Positions 23,760 to 36,500 of a stretch of 64,000 nucleotides of DNA are shown here, piece by piece (position 1 is the stretch's first letter; the number at the start of each line of letters is the position of its first letter). The notes beneath the pieces were generated by a model. The model was not told the origin of the DNA and did not search any database. It saw only the letters and a list, made by a program, of their open reading frames with translations. A program made the position numbers and the translations under genes. This DNA is from Cyanoderma ruficeps (taxonomy: Eukaryota > Chordata > Aves > Passeriformes > Timaliidae): NCBI GenBank assembly GCA_008694505.1, contig VZDJ01000034.1, positions 4,558,514 to 4,622,513 of the forward strand, in the 5' to 3' direction.

Positions 23760-24098
23760 CAGATCCCTGGGATCTCCTCGGGAATCCAGGGGGAGCTCGG
23801 AGCAGGCCTGGCTGCCTCTGGAACATCCCAAGGAATCCAGAGGGAGCTCGGAGCAGGCCTGGATGTCTCTGGGACATCCCAGGGAATCCAGAGGGAGCTC
23901 GGAGCAGTCCTGGATGTCTCTGGGACATCCCAGGGAATCCAGAGGGAGCTCGGAGCAGTCCTGGATGCCTCTGGGACATCCCAGGGAATCCAGTGGGAGC
24001 TCAGAGCAGTCCTGGATGTCTCTGGAACATCCCAGGGAATCCAGAGGGAGCTCGGAGCAGTCCTGGCTGCCTCTGGGACACCCCGGGGAATCCGTTCA
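23760..24098 (-). repeat. 51-base minisatellite in the MIB2 3' UTR region, six to seven copies
   Basis: Unit GGGAATCCAGAGGGAGCTCG plus GAGCAGTCCTGGATGTCTCT plus GGGACATCCCA on the plus strand. The period is exactly 51 bases near 23881, 23932 and 23983, and copies differ by a few bases. It lies about 250 bases after the MIB2 stop. Confidence 0.95.
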
Positions 24099-24345
24099 GC
24101 TCCGCTCTGCTCCGGAGGTGTGCTCGCTTCAGCGGTGGCCGAGCTGAGGGAGAGGGGCTGTCCCTTCCCTGGGACACCCCCAGAGGGGATTCCTCCTCTT
24201 CCTCCTCCTCCTGGCAGATCCCTTCTGTGCTCCCCTCCTTTTTCCAGCGAGCCAAACCCCTCCAGAGCCGGTCTGCGGGAGGGGAAGCGCAGGAGGGCCG
24301 GGCCGGGCCGAGCCGGGGCGGGGCGGGGCGGGGAGCGGCGGCCCC

Positions 24346-24587
24346 TCAGACGAAGATGTGGATCCTCTCCCGGATGGCCTGGCGGCAGATGGGGCACACG
24401 GTGAGGGCCGTGCTGCAGTCGGGGCAGGAGCCGTGCCCACACTGGAACACCAGCTTGATCTGATCGTCGATGCAGATGGGGCAGGTGATCCTCTCCTCCA
24501 TCTGCCGGTAGCGGCTCTGCAGCTCCTCCATCAGCTTCCTCTGCTCCGTGCCCTCGGAGCTGGGGCTGCACTCCACCTCCGTGCTGT
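24346..24587 (-). CDS. MIB2: MIB2 last exon: C-terminal catalytic RING
   Basis: Reads [79 protein letters not shown] and TGA. The C3HC4 RING residues are C910, C913, C924, H926, C929, C932, C939 and C942; all are present. Confidence 0.98.
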
Positions 24588-27500
24588 CTGTGGGCAGAGC
24601 TCAGCGTTAGGCCCCGCCGTGCTGCCCCTCAGCAGCTGAGAGTGATCTCAGCCCTCACAACCACTCTGGGAAAGGCTTCAGTGGCAACTTGCATCAATCC
24701 CATGGCAAAAGCAAACCCTGCTGCAGCCTTGCTGACATCACAGCTCCAGCAGCAGCAGCAGCTCACTCACACTGCACTCTGCACTCTGCCTCAGCCACGG
24801 GTCAAACCAAAATCCTTGGCTCTGTGAAACCCCTGGGCACTGAGAATTTCAGATTTTCTGTGCTGACAAGGCACTGACCCCCCAAGAGAACGCTGCATTT
24901 GACCTGAGGCCGTGGAAGAGGCTTCCAAAATTGAATTACAGCTCAATGCAGCTCTCACTGTTCATCTTCTGCTCCTGAATCCCTGATTAGGCAGCTCTAC
25001 ACTTCACCACAGATGTCCCTTTCCTCAGCATTCTGGAATTAGCTGCACATCAGTGGTGCAAGAAGTGATTTCAAATCCAGTCCTTGGGGACAGGGAGTTT
25101 GTCAAAGGCAAGCTCTGAAGACATCACTGCCAGGGAAACCCTGCTGGTATTTCAGAGACCTTGATGTTCCTCCTCCACTGGAAATTTGCCTGCAAATGTC
25201 TGATTTGGAATTCCCATCATTATTTTGCTGCCAGTCTGCAGCAAAGACAAAATGCTCCTGTCCACTGTCAGGTCCAAAGTGGTATTTTTGGCATGATGGA
25301 GTTCCAAAGAGGAGTCCTGGCTCTGCCAGCTGTGCATGTCCAATGCCATGGGACTGATTCCTGCTTTTTTTTTCCAGGCATCAAATCACAAGGCTCAAGC
25401 TTGACTCCAAAAAAAGCCCACAATGCTCAGTCATGAGCAGCAGGACATGCAATCAAATCCTCACGTGCCCTGAGAATGATCTCAGCCCTCACAACCACTC
25501 TGGAAAAGGCTTCAGTGGCAACTTGCATCAATCCCATGGCAAAAGCAAACCCTGCTGCAGCCTTGCTGACATCACAGCTCGTCCTGACACTGGGAAACGT
25601 GGCCAGGAGACGAATCTGTCTGAAACTGGGCTGAAGAGCTTTATTGAAAGACTCCAGCTCTGAGATTTCTGGAGAGCAGGGTCATGCCAGCACTGCACAG
25701 ACACTGGTTACTGAGTCAAGGGAGAAACCAGGCTTGCACAAGATGTGATTTTCCCTCCCTCACGAAATTTCACTGTTAAACCACCCCATGTGAAACCAGA
25801 CTGGGGAACCTGGTGATTGTTTCCAACGTACAAAATAAGCCAGGCCCAGGTAAAAGTCCCTTAAATGTCCTGTCCTGTCTATGCAGCTCGAGCTTGGCCT
25901 GAGACACCTGAGACAATCTAATAAAATCTACTTTTTTTCCCTTGTAAAGGTGGGTAATGCAACAGGCACGCACACGCAAAAAACCAAAATAATTGAACTC
26001 TCTTATTTCACTGAAAATCGCTGATGCCCCATAAAACTAACCCTGTGCAGGACCCTCCCCACAGCCCTGATCAGCAGGAACAGCCAGCACATACCTTGTT
26101 TCAGTTTTTTGGTTATTGTCACTTGACATTTGATGCATTTCTTCATCCTCCTGGAGCACTCTGCCATGGGTGACAAAAGGAGAGATGACAATTAAACCCA
26201 TGAGAGACTCAACAACATCACATTTGAACAACCTGAGGCCTCCCTGGGTGACAAAGGGGTTTTTCCTGCATGGAATGAGATCCCTACCTGCTTTCTCAGC
26301 TGTGCCCTACTCTCTTGTTTAATCTTTTCCCAGCTCAGCAGCAAACACAACACCTTTAAACCCTCCCTGCTCTGTGCCCTTGGAGTTGCTGCGGCTCTGG
26401 GGGAAGAGGATGAAGCTCTGGCACAGAGTTCTGACCAAACTCCCTGTGGTCACACTGTGTGCCTTGTGAGATGAACTTGCTGACAAGTCTGAGCTGGCTG
26501 CCCTTAAATCAGCTGAAATCCTGAAGAATGAAGAGTTACGAAAGCCAGAGGAGAGGGAAATCCTTCTCAGGAGGTTTCTTGGGTGGGGGATAAAGCACTG
26601 ACAGCCAAAACTGGCTTTCCCTCTGAATTACCCAGGCATCTCTAAGCACCAAAGCTGCCTGGAGTCCCAACAGCAGGTGGGCAGAACATTCTGTGTTTTT
26701 CAGAGATAACTTTGGCTGTCTGAGATGCTGAAATCACGCTGGGGTTGCTTCAGGACACAAACAGCACAAAAGCTCAGTGTCTAAGCAGAGCTGGATTTCT
26801 GACAGGGCAAAAGAGAGAGGCTGGGTGGGAGAAAAAATAAAAACGACAAAAATGGGGGGAAAGAAATCAGCGTGGACTCACCTTCACACACGATACTGTG
26901 CTGGCACGGGAAGAAATGGATGAGCAAGGCCAGCTCTGAGCAGACCAGGCACTCTGTGGGCACTGCCACGCTGGAGACACTGAGGTTGGTCATGGTGTTG
27001 GGCGTGGTGTGCACACGGCGAAGGCTGCAGGTGATGGTTGAGCTCTCAGAAGAAACCTGCTGTTCCCTGCAACCAGGAGCCAGCAGGAAATGTGAGCCAC
27101 AAGCTCCTCTGAATTCTATCCCTGAGGAATACCCCAAAGGGAGACAGAGCAGCACAGGCTCAGGTGGATAAAGCTGGGAACCTTCCCTGCCCTGCTGGGG
27201 TCCTGACCAGCTCTGTCCATCAAGAAAGGAAAAGAGCAGGGATCTCGAATATTTACACGAGTTGAAGCTGCTCTTTTGGAGGTAACAGTAAGTTAACTGC
27301 ACAGCCATCTGCTGAAAGCAGTAATGAGAAATGTCAGCCTGACAGAAATGACATTTTTTAAGCAAAAAACTTCAATCCGACACGTACTGCACTGACAGAA
27401 TTCCTGTGGGAGGTGTTCAAGGGACACCTTTCCCCTGGTATTTGCAGTGGCCAATGACAGCAGTGCTGGGTGGTTCCTCCTCCAGCAGGAACAGCACCAG

Positions 27501-30500
27501 GGCTGTGCCCTCGGATCAAACAGAACTCTGCTTTCATGTTTGCAAAGTCCCACTCCAAACAAATGCTTCTCAGAACCCGAGATAAAGCCAGCTTTGACTT
27601 GCCTTACTCTCCCTTTGGCATTTTCTCAGCTATTTCTCTTATCAGCTTCAAAACAAGTGTTTATCTAGCCCTGGAATAAATCCTGTGGGGTTTGGTGCCC
27701 ACTCTTTTGTTGCACTCCCTTTAAATATCTGTCAACGAGGAATCAAATGAAAGTAAAACACAGCCCAGGATTACTCTGCAAAGTTGTTCTTGGCCTCAGA
27801 GGCTCCTCAGATACCCAAGGGGCTGAATTTGCACAGAGCCTCATTAATCTGCTTTTCCCGACCCTTCCAAACTCAGCACACACCCTCACATCACCCCTCC
27901 AGAAACTGGGGGCAGCTCCAGAACAAACAGGGCGTGCTCAGGGTGACATCCAGAGGGTCTCAGAGATCCTCCATCCCTCCTGGAGCAGCTGCAGAGACAC
28001 CAGGGCTGGGGAAAACTCGGGTTTTTGCAGGGATTTCCTGAGGCTCATTACCTGAATTTCTGTGAGAGGTCTTTGACGATCTGCACAATCCTTCCATCTG
28101 TAATGAGGTCCAAAGGAGACTTTCCCCGATGATTTGCATAATTAATATCTGCTCCTTCTTGTGCTAAGTAGCAGGCAATGGCAGTCCCAACGTTCAGCTC
28201 CACATTTCCCAGGAAGCCAGAAGCCTGCAGCTAAAAGAAATTGAGAAACACACTCTGTCAACAGAAGAAGCTTCTGATCCTCTGCTCTGACTTGCATCAA
28301 AATCTGAATAAACTCTTAAACCTTGTACTTAAAACTTGCAACTTTTTGAAGGCACATGAAGATTCTTTTTTGCTTTTATGTAAATAATGGGTTCAAATCT
28401 TACATTCCAGGGCCAAGAGTGCCTCAGACTGATCCTACCTGGTGATAATCCCTACAAAGCAGAGAAATGAGCATTCACTTCTCCAGGGAGTGAGAAGGAG
28501 GAAGCTGAAGGCCCCAAAGAACAGTTGCTGCAGGGGCCCTAAGTGACAGCTATTTAAGGAGCCAAATTTTGATGTGCATCATCCCAAATAATTTGAAGTC
28601 AAGTCACATATTCCACTGACTTAAACAACTAGAGCGTGTCAGTCAGGGCAAGTAAAATTAGATGTGAAGGAATCCACAGCATTTAGAGATGATGTTACTG
28701 TAAATAATATTGGGAATGACAGGCACAGATCCCTCTTTAGGACTTCCAGGACTTTGGCCCTACACTTGAGCCACCATCTCCTGGTGGTTTGGTAACGAGC
28801 AGGATGGAAGAGCAAAGCACTGGGCTTTTCCAAGGACCAACAGCTAAAAAGGAGAAATGGGTGGTTTCATTTATTCTAATAATTTTAATAATAATAATAA
28901 TTATCCCTGCACCTTTGGCCTGTCCTGCAGTGATTTCTAGATCTTTCTAGCCATGGATACAGAGCAGCACAGAGAAATCCAGTTCAGGCTTTGTAACAGC
29001 TTCCCCCTTCTCCTTCAGGCTGCTCCATGTCCCCTCTCCCCCTGCTGTCCATCTGCAGATAACTGGGGTGTCTGTGGTCAGCTCTCCTCATATTCTGCAT
29101 GCCATCAGGCAGAAACGAATTGTTGTGGTTCTGGGGTATGAATTAAACCCAGGAGTCTCTTGGCTCTGGATTCATGACCTTTCCCATGTCAGGAAAGAAG
29201 TGCACAATGCTCATAAAAATATCAGAGACAGCTCTGAATTGTTGTCTGAGCATGTCGAGCTCCATGCTATAAATCCGGGATGATCTATTCCTGCTTTCCC
29301 ATAGACAAGGTTGGTTTCCACGCTCCCCATCTGGACTGGATGAAAGAACCGGAGCCTTCCTTCACCCCCCCAGACCCCCCAAGCTGCTGGGGTGGTGACA
29401 CAGAGCCTTTCCCTGCCAGAACTCCGCTCACCTTGGACAGGAGCGACGCTCCCATCTCGCCCTCGCGCTTCTCCATGGCCAGGGCCATGAGCTGCTGGCG
29501 CTCCAGGGCGATGTGCATGGCCGTGTCCCCGTCCTCGTCCTCAGCGTTGACATCGCTGCCCTGGCTCACCAGCAGCTGCACCATGCCCACGTGGCCCTGG
29601 ATCACAGCCAGGTGCAGCGGGCTCTGGTTCCGGTTGTTCTTCACGTTCAGGTCGCAGCGGCCCTGGAAAAGCAGGAGTTGCAGCACAGGGAGATGTGGCT
29701 GCTGAGCTCGGCTGGAGAGCTGGGAGCTCCCAAATCTCGCTTTATCTTCACTGGAAATTCCAGTTACAACCCATTTGGTTCTTAGTCAAGACAAGCTTCT
29801 CTCCTCCCTCTGCCAGGGCCACAGGAAAATCCCCCCAGGAATGCCAATCCCCGTTTTCCCCAAACGATGCCAGCTCTTCAAAGGGACAGGGACATCCCTG
29901 TGGGTCCCAGTGTTAACTCAGGGCCTTGGGAGTGGGACAGGTTTTCTTGATGGTGGTTTTGAGTTATTTCTTACCTCTTTGATGAGAATTTCAGCCACTT
30001 CCATGTGGTTATTGAGAGCAGCGAGGTGCAGGGCAGTGAATCCATCTTCCTTTTTGGAATCCACCAGCTGCCGAGCCCTGGCCAGAATCTTCTTTATGGC
30101 TCTACAGAGTTGGAGAGGTTATTAGAGATGGAAGAACCAATTTCTGGAGTTATCAATGTCCAGGTGGTGCCGATACCAGCAATGGGTCCCTCAAACCCAC
30201 AAATTAAATTACAAGAATACAACAAAAGCCCTCAGTTGTCATTCAATAAAGTAGGGAAAAGCCACATTGCTTTGAAAACAATGTGTAGATTTATCTTTGG
30301 AAGAGTCCCAGAGGCTCCCAGTCTTTACTAAGACCTTCTCCTGTCCTTCAGTGAAGCCAAACATCTGAGACTGTCCAGAAATAGAGAGATTTCCTAACCT
30401 AGGGAAGCATGACAAGGATGGGATGGGGAAAGCAGGCAGGAGTTTCCTGTGAAGGCCTGAAGGAGGCCAACAGCCCTACCCAGCCATATCCAAACCCAAG

Positions 30501-33500
30501 AAATGTTCAACCAACTACCAGAACCACATCTGCCAGCTTCCTAGACACCCAGCACAAATTAACATCTGCCAAAGGCATAAAAATGGGGGAAAAAAAGGAA
30601 GGTCACTTACAGCTTGTTGCCTTTCAGGGCAGAATAGTGGAGCAGGTTGAAGCCTTGACAGTTTTGGACAGTGAAATCTATGTTGGGAACTTCAGTGAGA
30701 ATCTCAATCACGACTTTGTAGTCCAGGGTGATAGCATAATGCAGGGGGGTGTCTCCCTGGGAATCCTACACATGGAGATCGAAGCAAACACAGGTAACCA
30801 ACCACAGAAACTCCAAGGAAACTCCCTGTGAGCTGCTCAAACTCCTGATCAGCTTTGAGGGGCTGGCCCAGCACAGAACAGCCCCACCAGCACACAAGCA
30901 AACCCTGAAACTGGGCTGGGTCCAAGTCACCATCACTGCCCGCCTTAAAAAAATCTTAAAAATCTTATTGCTGAGAACAGGAGTGTGGCCACAACACACA
31001 GGACCAGCAGCTCAGCTCTCTCTGGAGGCCTGAGTCCAGCAGAGAATGCTGATGTGATGAAGAAGGGGCAGACTCCAACCTGGAATTTCAGGGTACTGAA
31101 ATTCAGGAATATTTCCCAGCGCGTTTTCAGAGGACGACTTTGGAATTCTACAAAGCCACAAACGCTGTGAGACTTAAAGAAGCACCACCCCACCTCAAAA
31201 AAAAACCAAACAAAACCCAAAAAAAACCCCTCCAAAAATCCTCCAACACCTCCCTGCAATCCCAGACTTACTGGGAGGTTGACATTACAGTTGAGCTCAC
31301 AGAGGGCCCTCACCACCTCGGTAAAGCCTTGGCTGACAGCGACGTACAGGGCTGTGCACTTGGCATTGTTCAGCAGGTCTGCACTGGCTCCTTTAGCCAG
31401 GAGCACACGGGCAACTTCAGCTTGGTTCCTGGTTTAAAGCAAGGACAAAACCAGATCAGAGTCCATCCAGTGAACACAGTAAATTCTTCCTCTTTGCAAA
31501 GCAACAGAACTCTGGTTTTGGATCCTCTCAGCTCCATTCCACTTCCTCTCGGTGCTAAAAAAACACTCCACAAAACCTTCCTAATTTGTGCTCTCTGCTC
31601 TAAATCAATAGGAATTCCCACTCTTAATGATGAATTCTTCCCTGGTTACTGATGATAAAATTCAAAACCTCATCTTGCTCTGGAAAACACACAAACTTAA
31701 GAGAAATCAAGCAAACAAATTAATCTCAAACAACTAAATCACCTCCCCCATCCCCTTGAAAAAAAAAATTCATCACGAAAATCTCCTTAGCAATTTTTTC
31801 TTTTTCTGATTCCCCCTGAAAATTCCCGGCATGGAAACTGAACTAACTGTGAGGGGTAAGAAATCCTTGTGCTAAGAAATCCTGTGCTGGACAGAAATCC
31901 TTGTGGAAAGAAGGATGCTGCTGTGGGCTGAAGCTCGAAGGCCAATTCCCAACATAAAAACTGTAGTTTTAGTTTTGTGCTTGAGTTTTGTTTTAGTTAT
32001 TTGAAAAAATATTTTTCAACAGATTTTTTGTTAAATGGGAGAAGTGTTTTTGTAAGCTGTACTTTGGTTTTATTCTGTTTCTTAGGAGGGACTTCTTCTT
32101 GATGCCCCTCTGGTCTAACCAATGTGATTGAAGAAGTTTGTCTTTGTTTCACCAATGTAGAACAGTATAAAAAAGAGAGACATCCCAAAAAAATAAAGGA
32201 TAAATAAATTTTCAGCCTTCTGAAGTCGGAGTCTGTGTCACTTCGGTGTACAACAGCGCCAAAAAAACCAGAGAAAAGCCTCCACCAGCCACACATCCTT
32301 CACCCAGAGTGTGTGATTTGGAGCTAAGATAGAAGTTTGGATTTAGGAGAGAAGTTTTCCATCGGGGCCAGCAGGAGGGGGGCAGGTGTCCTACCCGAAG
32401 GCCGCGTAGTGCAGCGCCGTGTCCCCCTCGTCGTCGCGCAGGTCGACGTCGGCGTGTGCCTGCAGCAGAGTCTTCACCACCTCCAGGTGCCCCTGGTAAG
32501 AGGCAATCTGCAGGGCAGTGCTGCCCTGGTTCTTGGCATCCACCTTTGGCAAGGGCAGAGACAAAGAAAATGAGGGATGAGCTCGCCCTGTGCCCGGAGG
32601 AGCAGGGTGGGAAGAGCCCAGGAATGCCACAGGGGCAGTGCCCTGCTGGCTCCTCTCCTGGCCAGCAGCTCCCGGCTGATTTTGTCCCAGAATGTTTTGG
32701 AAGGGGAAGGGGACAGCACGTTTAGTCAAGAGGGGAGAAGTGAGAGAACAGAGCTGGAAGCTCTGTGATTGCAGAGCTCTGCTGCCAAATCTCTCTGTGC
32801 CCGTGAGCACAACGCTCCTTGGTATCTCTGCCAACAATTCCCTTCCCGAGAGGAAAATGTGTGAGGAAATGAAATTAGCTTTGCATAAGGCTCTGGAGGT
32901 GCCAAGTCCCTGCTGTGCTGTGCTGCTGCAGGTACTTCAGTGGGTGCAGTGGCTGCAGGGGACATCTCAGGGCTCAAGTGCTGCAGTGAGAGTTTTGGAG
33001 AATTAAAGGCACTGAAGAACAAGAGGCAAAAAAAAAAAAAAAGGCAAAGCAGCTACTGACACCAGTGGGAGGCTAAGGAGAGGAGAAGGAGGCACAAAAA
33101 ACCTCAGCAGACTGGCAAGGAGAACAAGTTAATAACCAAAGTTTTTTTTTTCCCTGTAGCTGATTTTGTGCAGCAGTCAGAGCACAGGAGAGGCAGCACT
33201 TCCCTGGATGGGCTCAAAATGATGGGTGAGTCCTCTGGGCAAAGAGGATTTAGAGGTCACTGCTGTTCTTCCATTTACACGAGGCAGACAGTGCTGATAA
33301 GCTGGAAAAACCCTGCCCAAGCAATTCCAACTTGCTCTAAGTGAGCCTCAAATCCAGCCTGATCTCTATAAGATCTCTAACAGAAATAGCTAATTTATTA
33401 ATATAAATATTAGAATAGAAATAGAAGTCTCATAAAAATAACTGATCATAAAATGGATTGCTTACTCCTGGGACTTTCCTATCTGGGATCAATTTGAGAA

Positions 33501-36500
33501 TTGCAGGTATTTGTGTCTCCTTCCCAGAAGTCCCATTAAGTTTATAAATAAAGAAGTATAATAAATACATACCAGACAAATAATCACTAAATCAACTTCA
33601 CAAGGGTTATTTCAGAGCTGATCCTGGGTCACAGCCCCAACAAAACCTCTTTTTGTTACCCATGCTTTCCAAGGACACACAACGAAGACTCTGGTGGTTC
33701 TTTTTTCCCCCCTGTTCCTAAACCCTGAGCCCCTCCCTGCAGGAGTTCAGGAGATGTGATGCTGACACTTTGCCATTCTGCAAGCACAGAAATCATCCAG
33801 CAACGAGTCCAGCCCAGTTCCTGCTCCAGTCAGACATGAGATAAGACACTGCACAGATCTGGGCAGCTTTTCTCCCTCCTGATTCCAACAATGTGATTTT
33901 TCACAAGGTCCTCTAAGGACAGGCGCAGCCAGACACAACCCCTGCCTTTCTTTTCCAGCAGATCCTCAGATATCTGCTCCTGTTTTCCTATAGATAAACC
34001 CCTCTCCCCCTCATTGTACAGCAGCAGTGGCCACACAGGGAAATCTGGGAAAAGCCAGCTTGGGAAAGGTGATGTAAGGATTTCAGTTCAGATTTATTGC
34101 CACAAACTAAAAGCATAAAATATGCACATTTAACTTGTGAATTTGGTCCTAAACTGCAGCAAAATAATATTCCAACTGTCAGGAGATATCACTAAGCCTG
34201 ATAAATCTACTGTTTTTCTCACATCCTTTCCCCTGCTTGACTACAAAATTTCATGATGATGTTTTAAAGAGCAGAAACAAAGGAAAAAGAACCGTTTTTG
34301 TCTTCCAAACTTGCCTTGTCTGGGTATTTCTGGAGCAGCTCCCGGACTTTGGCTGTGCTGTTGAGGGCTGCACAAATGACCAGGCACCCTGCGTGCTCTG
34401 ACTCCGTCCTCTGGGACAGCAGCTTCTCCAGGACAGTCACCAAAGTACCTGGAAAACAGACAAAAACGGACCTGTCACCACCCATCTCCCAGTGTTTGAG
34501 GGGACACAGGTGTCACAGCTCCTCAGCAGTGCAAAAATCAAAAGTTTTGCAAGTTCTGCCTCGAGTCTGACTTGAGCAAACAGCTCCAGATCCGTCTACA
34601 GCAGGAAAACAAAAAAATCCTGGCAAGTCTGTGCTCCCTCCCACATGATCCTGACACCCAGAGGAAATCAGGATGGTCAGGCCACAAAGAAAATTTCTGA
34701 GCAGATGTGCAAAGCACTGAAAAAAAAAAAATCCCTTCCACGAACCATGTGATCCCAAACTCGATTTCAGGGCAGATTAGGCAAAACAATTGTTGATTTC
34801 ACAACAGCTCCACGCAGGGACCTGGGAATATTTCACAAGCCCTCAAGAATCAGTGTCCTTGTACAGGAAACAGGATGGAACAGGGAACTGAGTCACAGCA
34901 AGGATGAGGCAAATACTGAACCTCGGGCAGAGCTGTGCTTAGCAACTCTTAAGTCCTAAATTCTGTATTTTCCTGCTAAACCCAGTATTTCCCAGTCCCA
35001 AATCCTGTATTTTCCTGTCAAGGCCAGCTTTGATTGCCCAGTAAGGCACAGCTGGGCTTTATTCTGTATTTTCCTGTTAAAACCAGCATTTCCCAGTCCT
35101 AAATCCTGTATTTTCCTGTCAACGCCAGCTCTGTTAGCCCAGTAAGGCACAGCTGGGCTTTATCTTCTATTTTCCCTTTAATCCCAGCATTTACAAATCC
35201 TAAATTTTACATTTTCCTATTAAAGCCAGCTTTGTTTGCCCAGTAAGGCACAGCAAAGTTTTATTCTCTATTTTCTTGTTAATCCCAGCATTTCCAAGTC
35301 CTAAATCCTGCATTTTCCCATTAACCCCAGCATTTCCAAGTCCTAAATCCTGCATTTTCCCATTAACCCCAGCATTTCCAAGCCCTAAATCCTGCATTTT
35401 CCTAAGACCCAGCCTTGCTTGCCCAACAAGGCACAGCCAGACTTCATTTCTCCACGCAGGGAAGAACGTTTGGATTTTCCCACCATCCCAAGAGGTGGAT
35501 CCAAGAGCTCTCAGCCCCAGGTTTGTCCCTCACTTTTGGATTCCTTGGCACTCTCTGTGGTCATCAGGTTGGCCTCCTCCTCCCTCTGGTAGGCTGTCAG
35601 GCAGGCAGGGTTGAAGGTCCAGGACTGTCCCCCCACTGACACTCGAAGATCTCCATCCCCATAGACCTTGATCACCTTCCCAATGTGCCCTAGGGTCTGT
35701 AAGGAAAAAAAAAAAAAAGGATTTTTTTTTTCCCTCCCCAAAGATGCAGCTCCCAGACCCAAATCCAGGGGTTTTTTTGGGTTTTGGTTTTTTTTTTCAT
35801 AAAGCTGCAGCTCCTGCTGTGTGAAAAGAAGCACTGGACAAGTGACACACTCGCAGACAGCTCCCACTTCGAGGACACCAGAGGGTTCTCACCAGTTTCT
35901 CTCTCACTGGTTTGCCATGGAAAGGTTTTCCCAGACACACTGGGAATGGCTGGGGAGGGAGTGGCTGATAAGAACTGATCAATCTGGGAATTGGGGACGA
36001 TTTCCTCTGGGCTTTAACTGCTCCTGGAGGAACCTGCATCCCCACTTTTTAGCCACACTTGGGCTGATTTTTCCACCTCCCCGCCTCATTCCAGAGAATC
36101 AGGCAGGGCTAAGAGGACTTTGGTGATGGAAACCTCTCACGTGAGATGGTGGCAGCCAAATCCTTTTTGTCCCCCTTGTCCTGTTTGGGTGCCGTGGACA
36201 CCACGGCGTCACCAGGGGCTGGGCAGGGATTTCCCAGCAGGAATTCTGGGGGGGTGGATACAAGCCCATGTGTAAGTGCTGAGGGCTTGGGGAAGATCAG
36301 GAGGTTACTGGACTGTCCTGGAACTGGAACTGGCGTGCACTCACAGGTGCCATCTCATCTGTCCACTCCCCATGACCAGGTTGGAACCGCTTCACTGTCT
36401 CCATATCATCTATCACCCGGACCACATCACCAACCCAAAAGGTGTTGAGCTACAAGAAAAAGAAAGTCATAAGCTTTTGGGGGATGAAGCCACGCACACA

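Noticed and set aside
23684..24571. Long open frames on both strands (259 and 309 codons) next to the MIB2 RING exon
   Set aside because: They are produced by the 51-base minisatellite, whose period is divisible by three, and by the GC-rich shadow of the RING exon.
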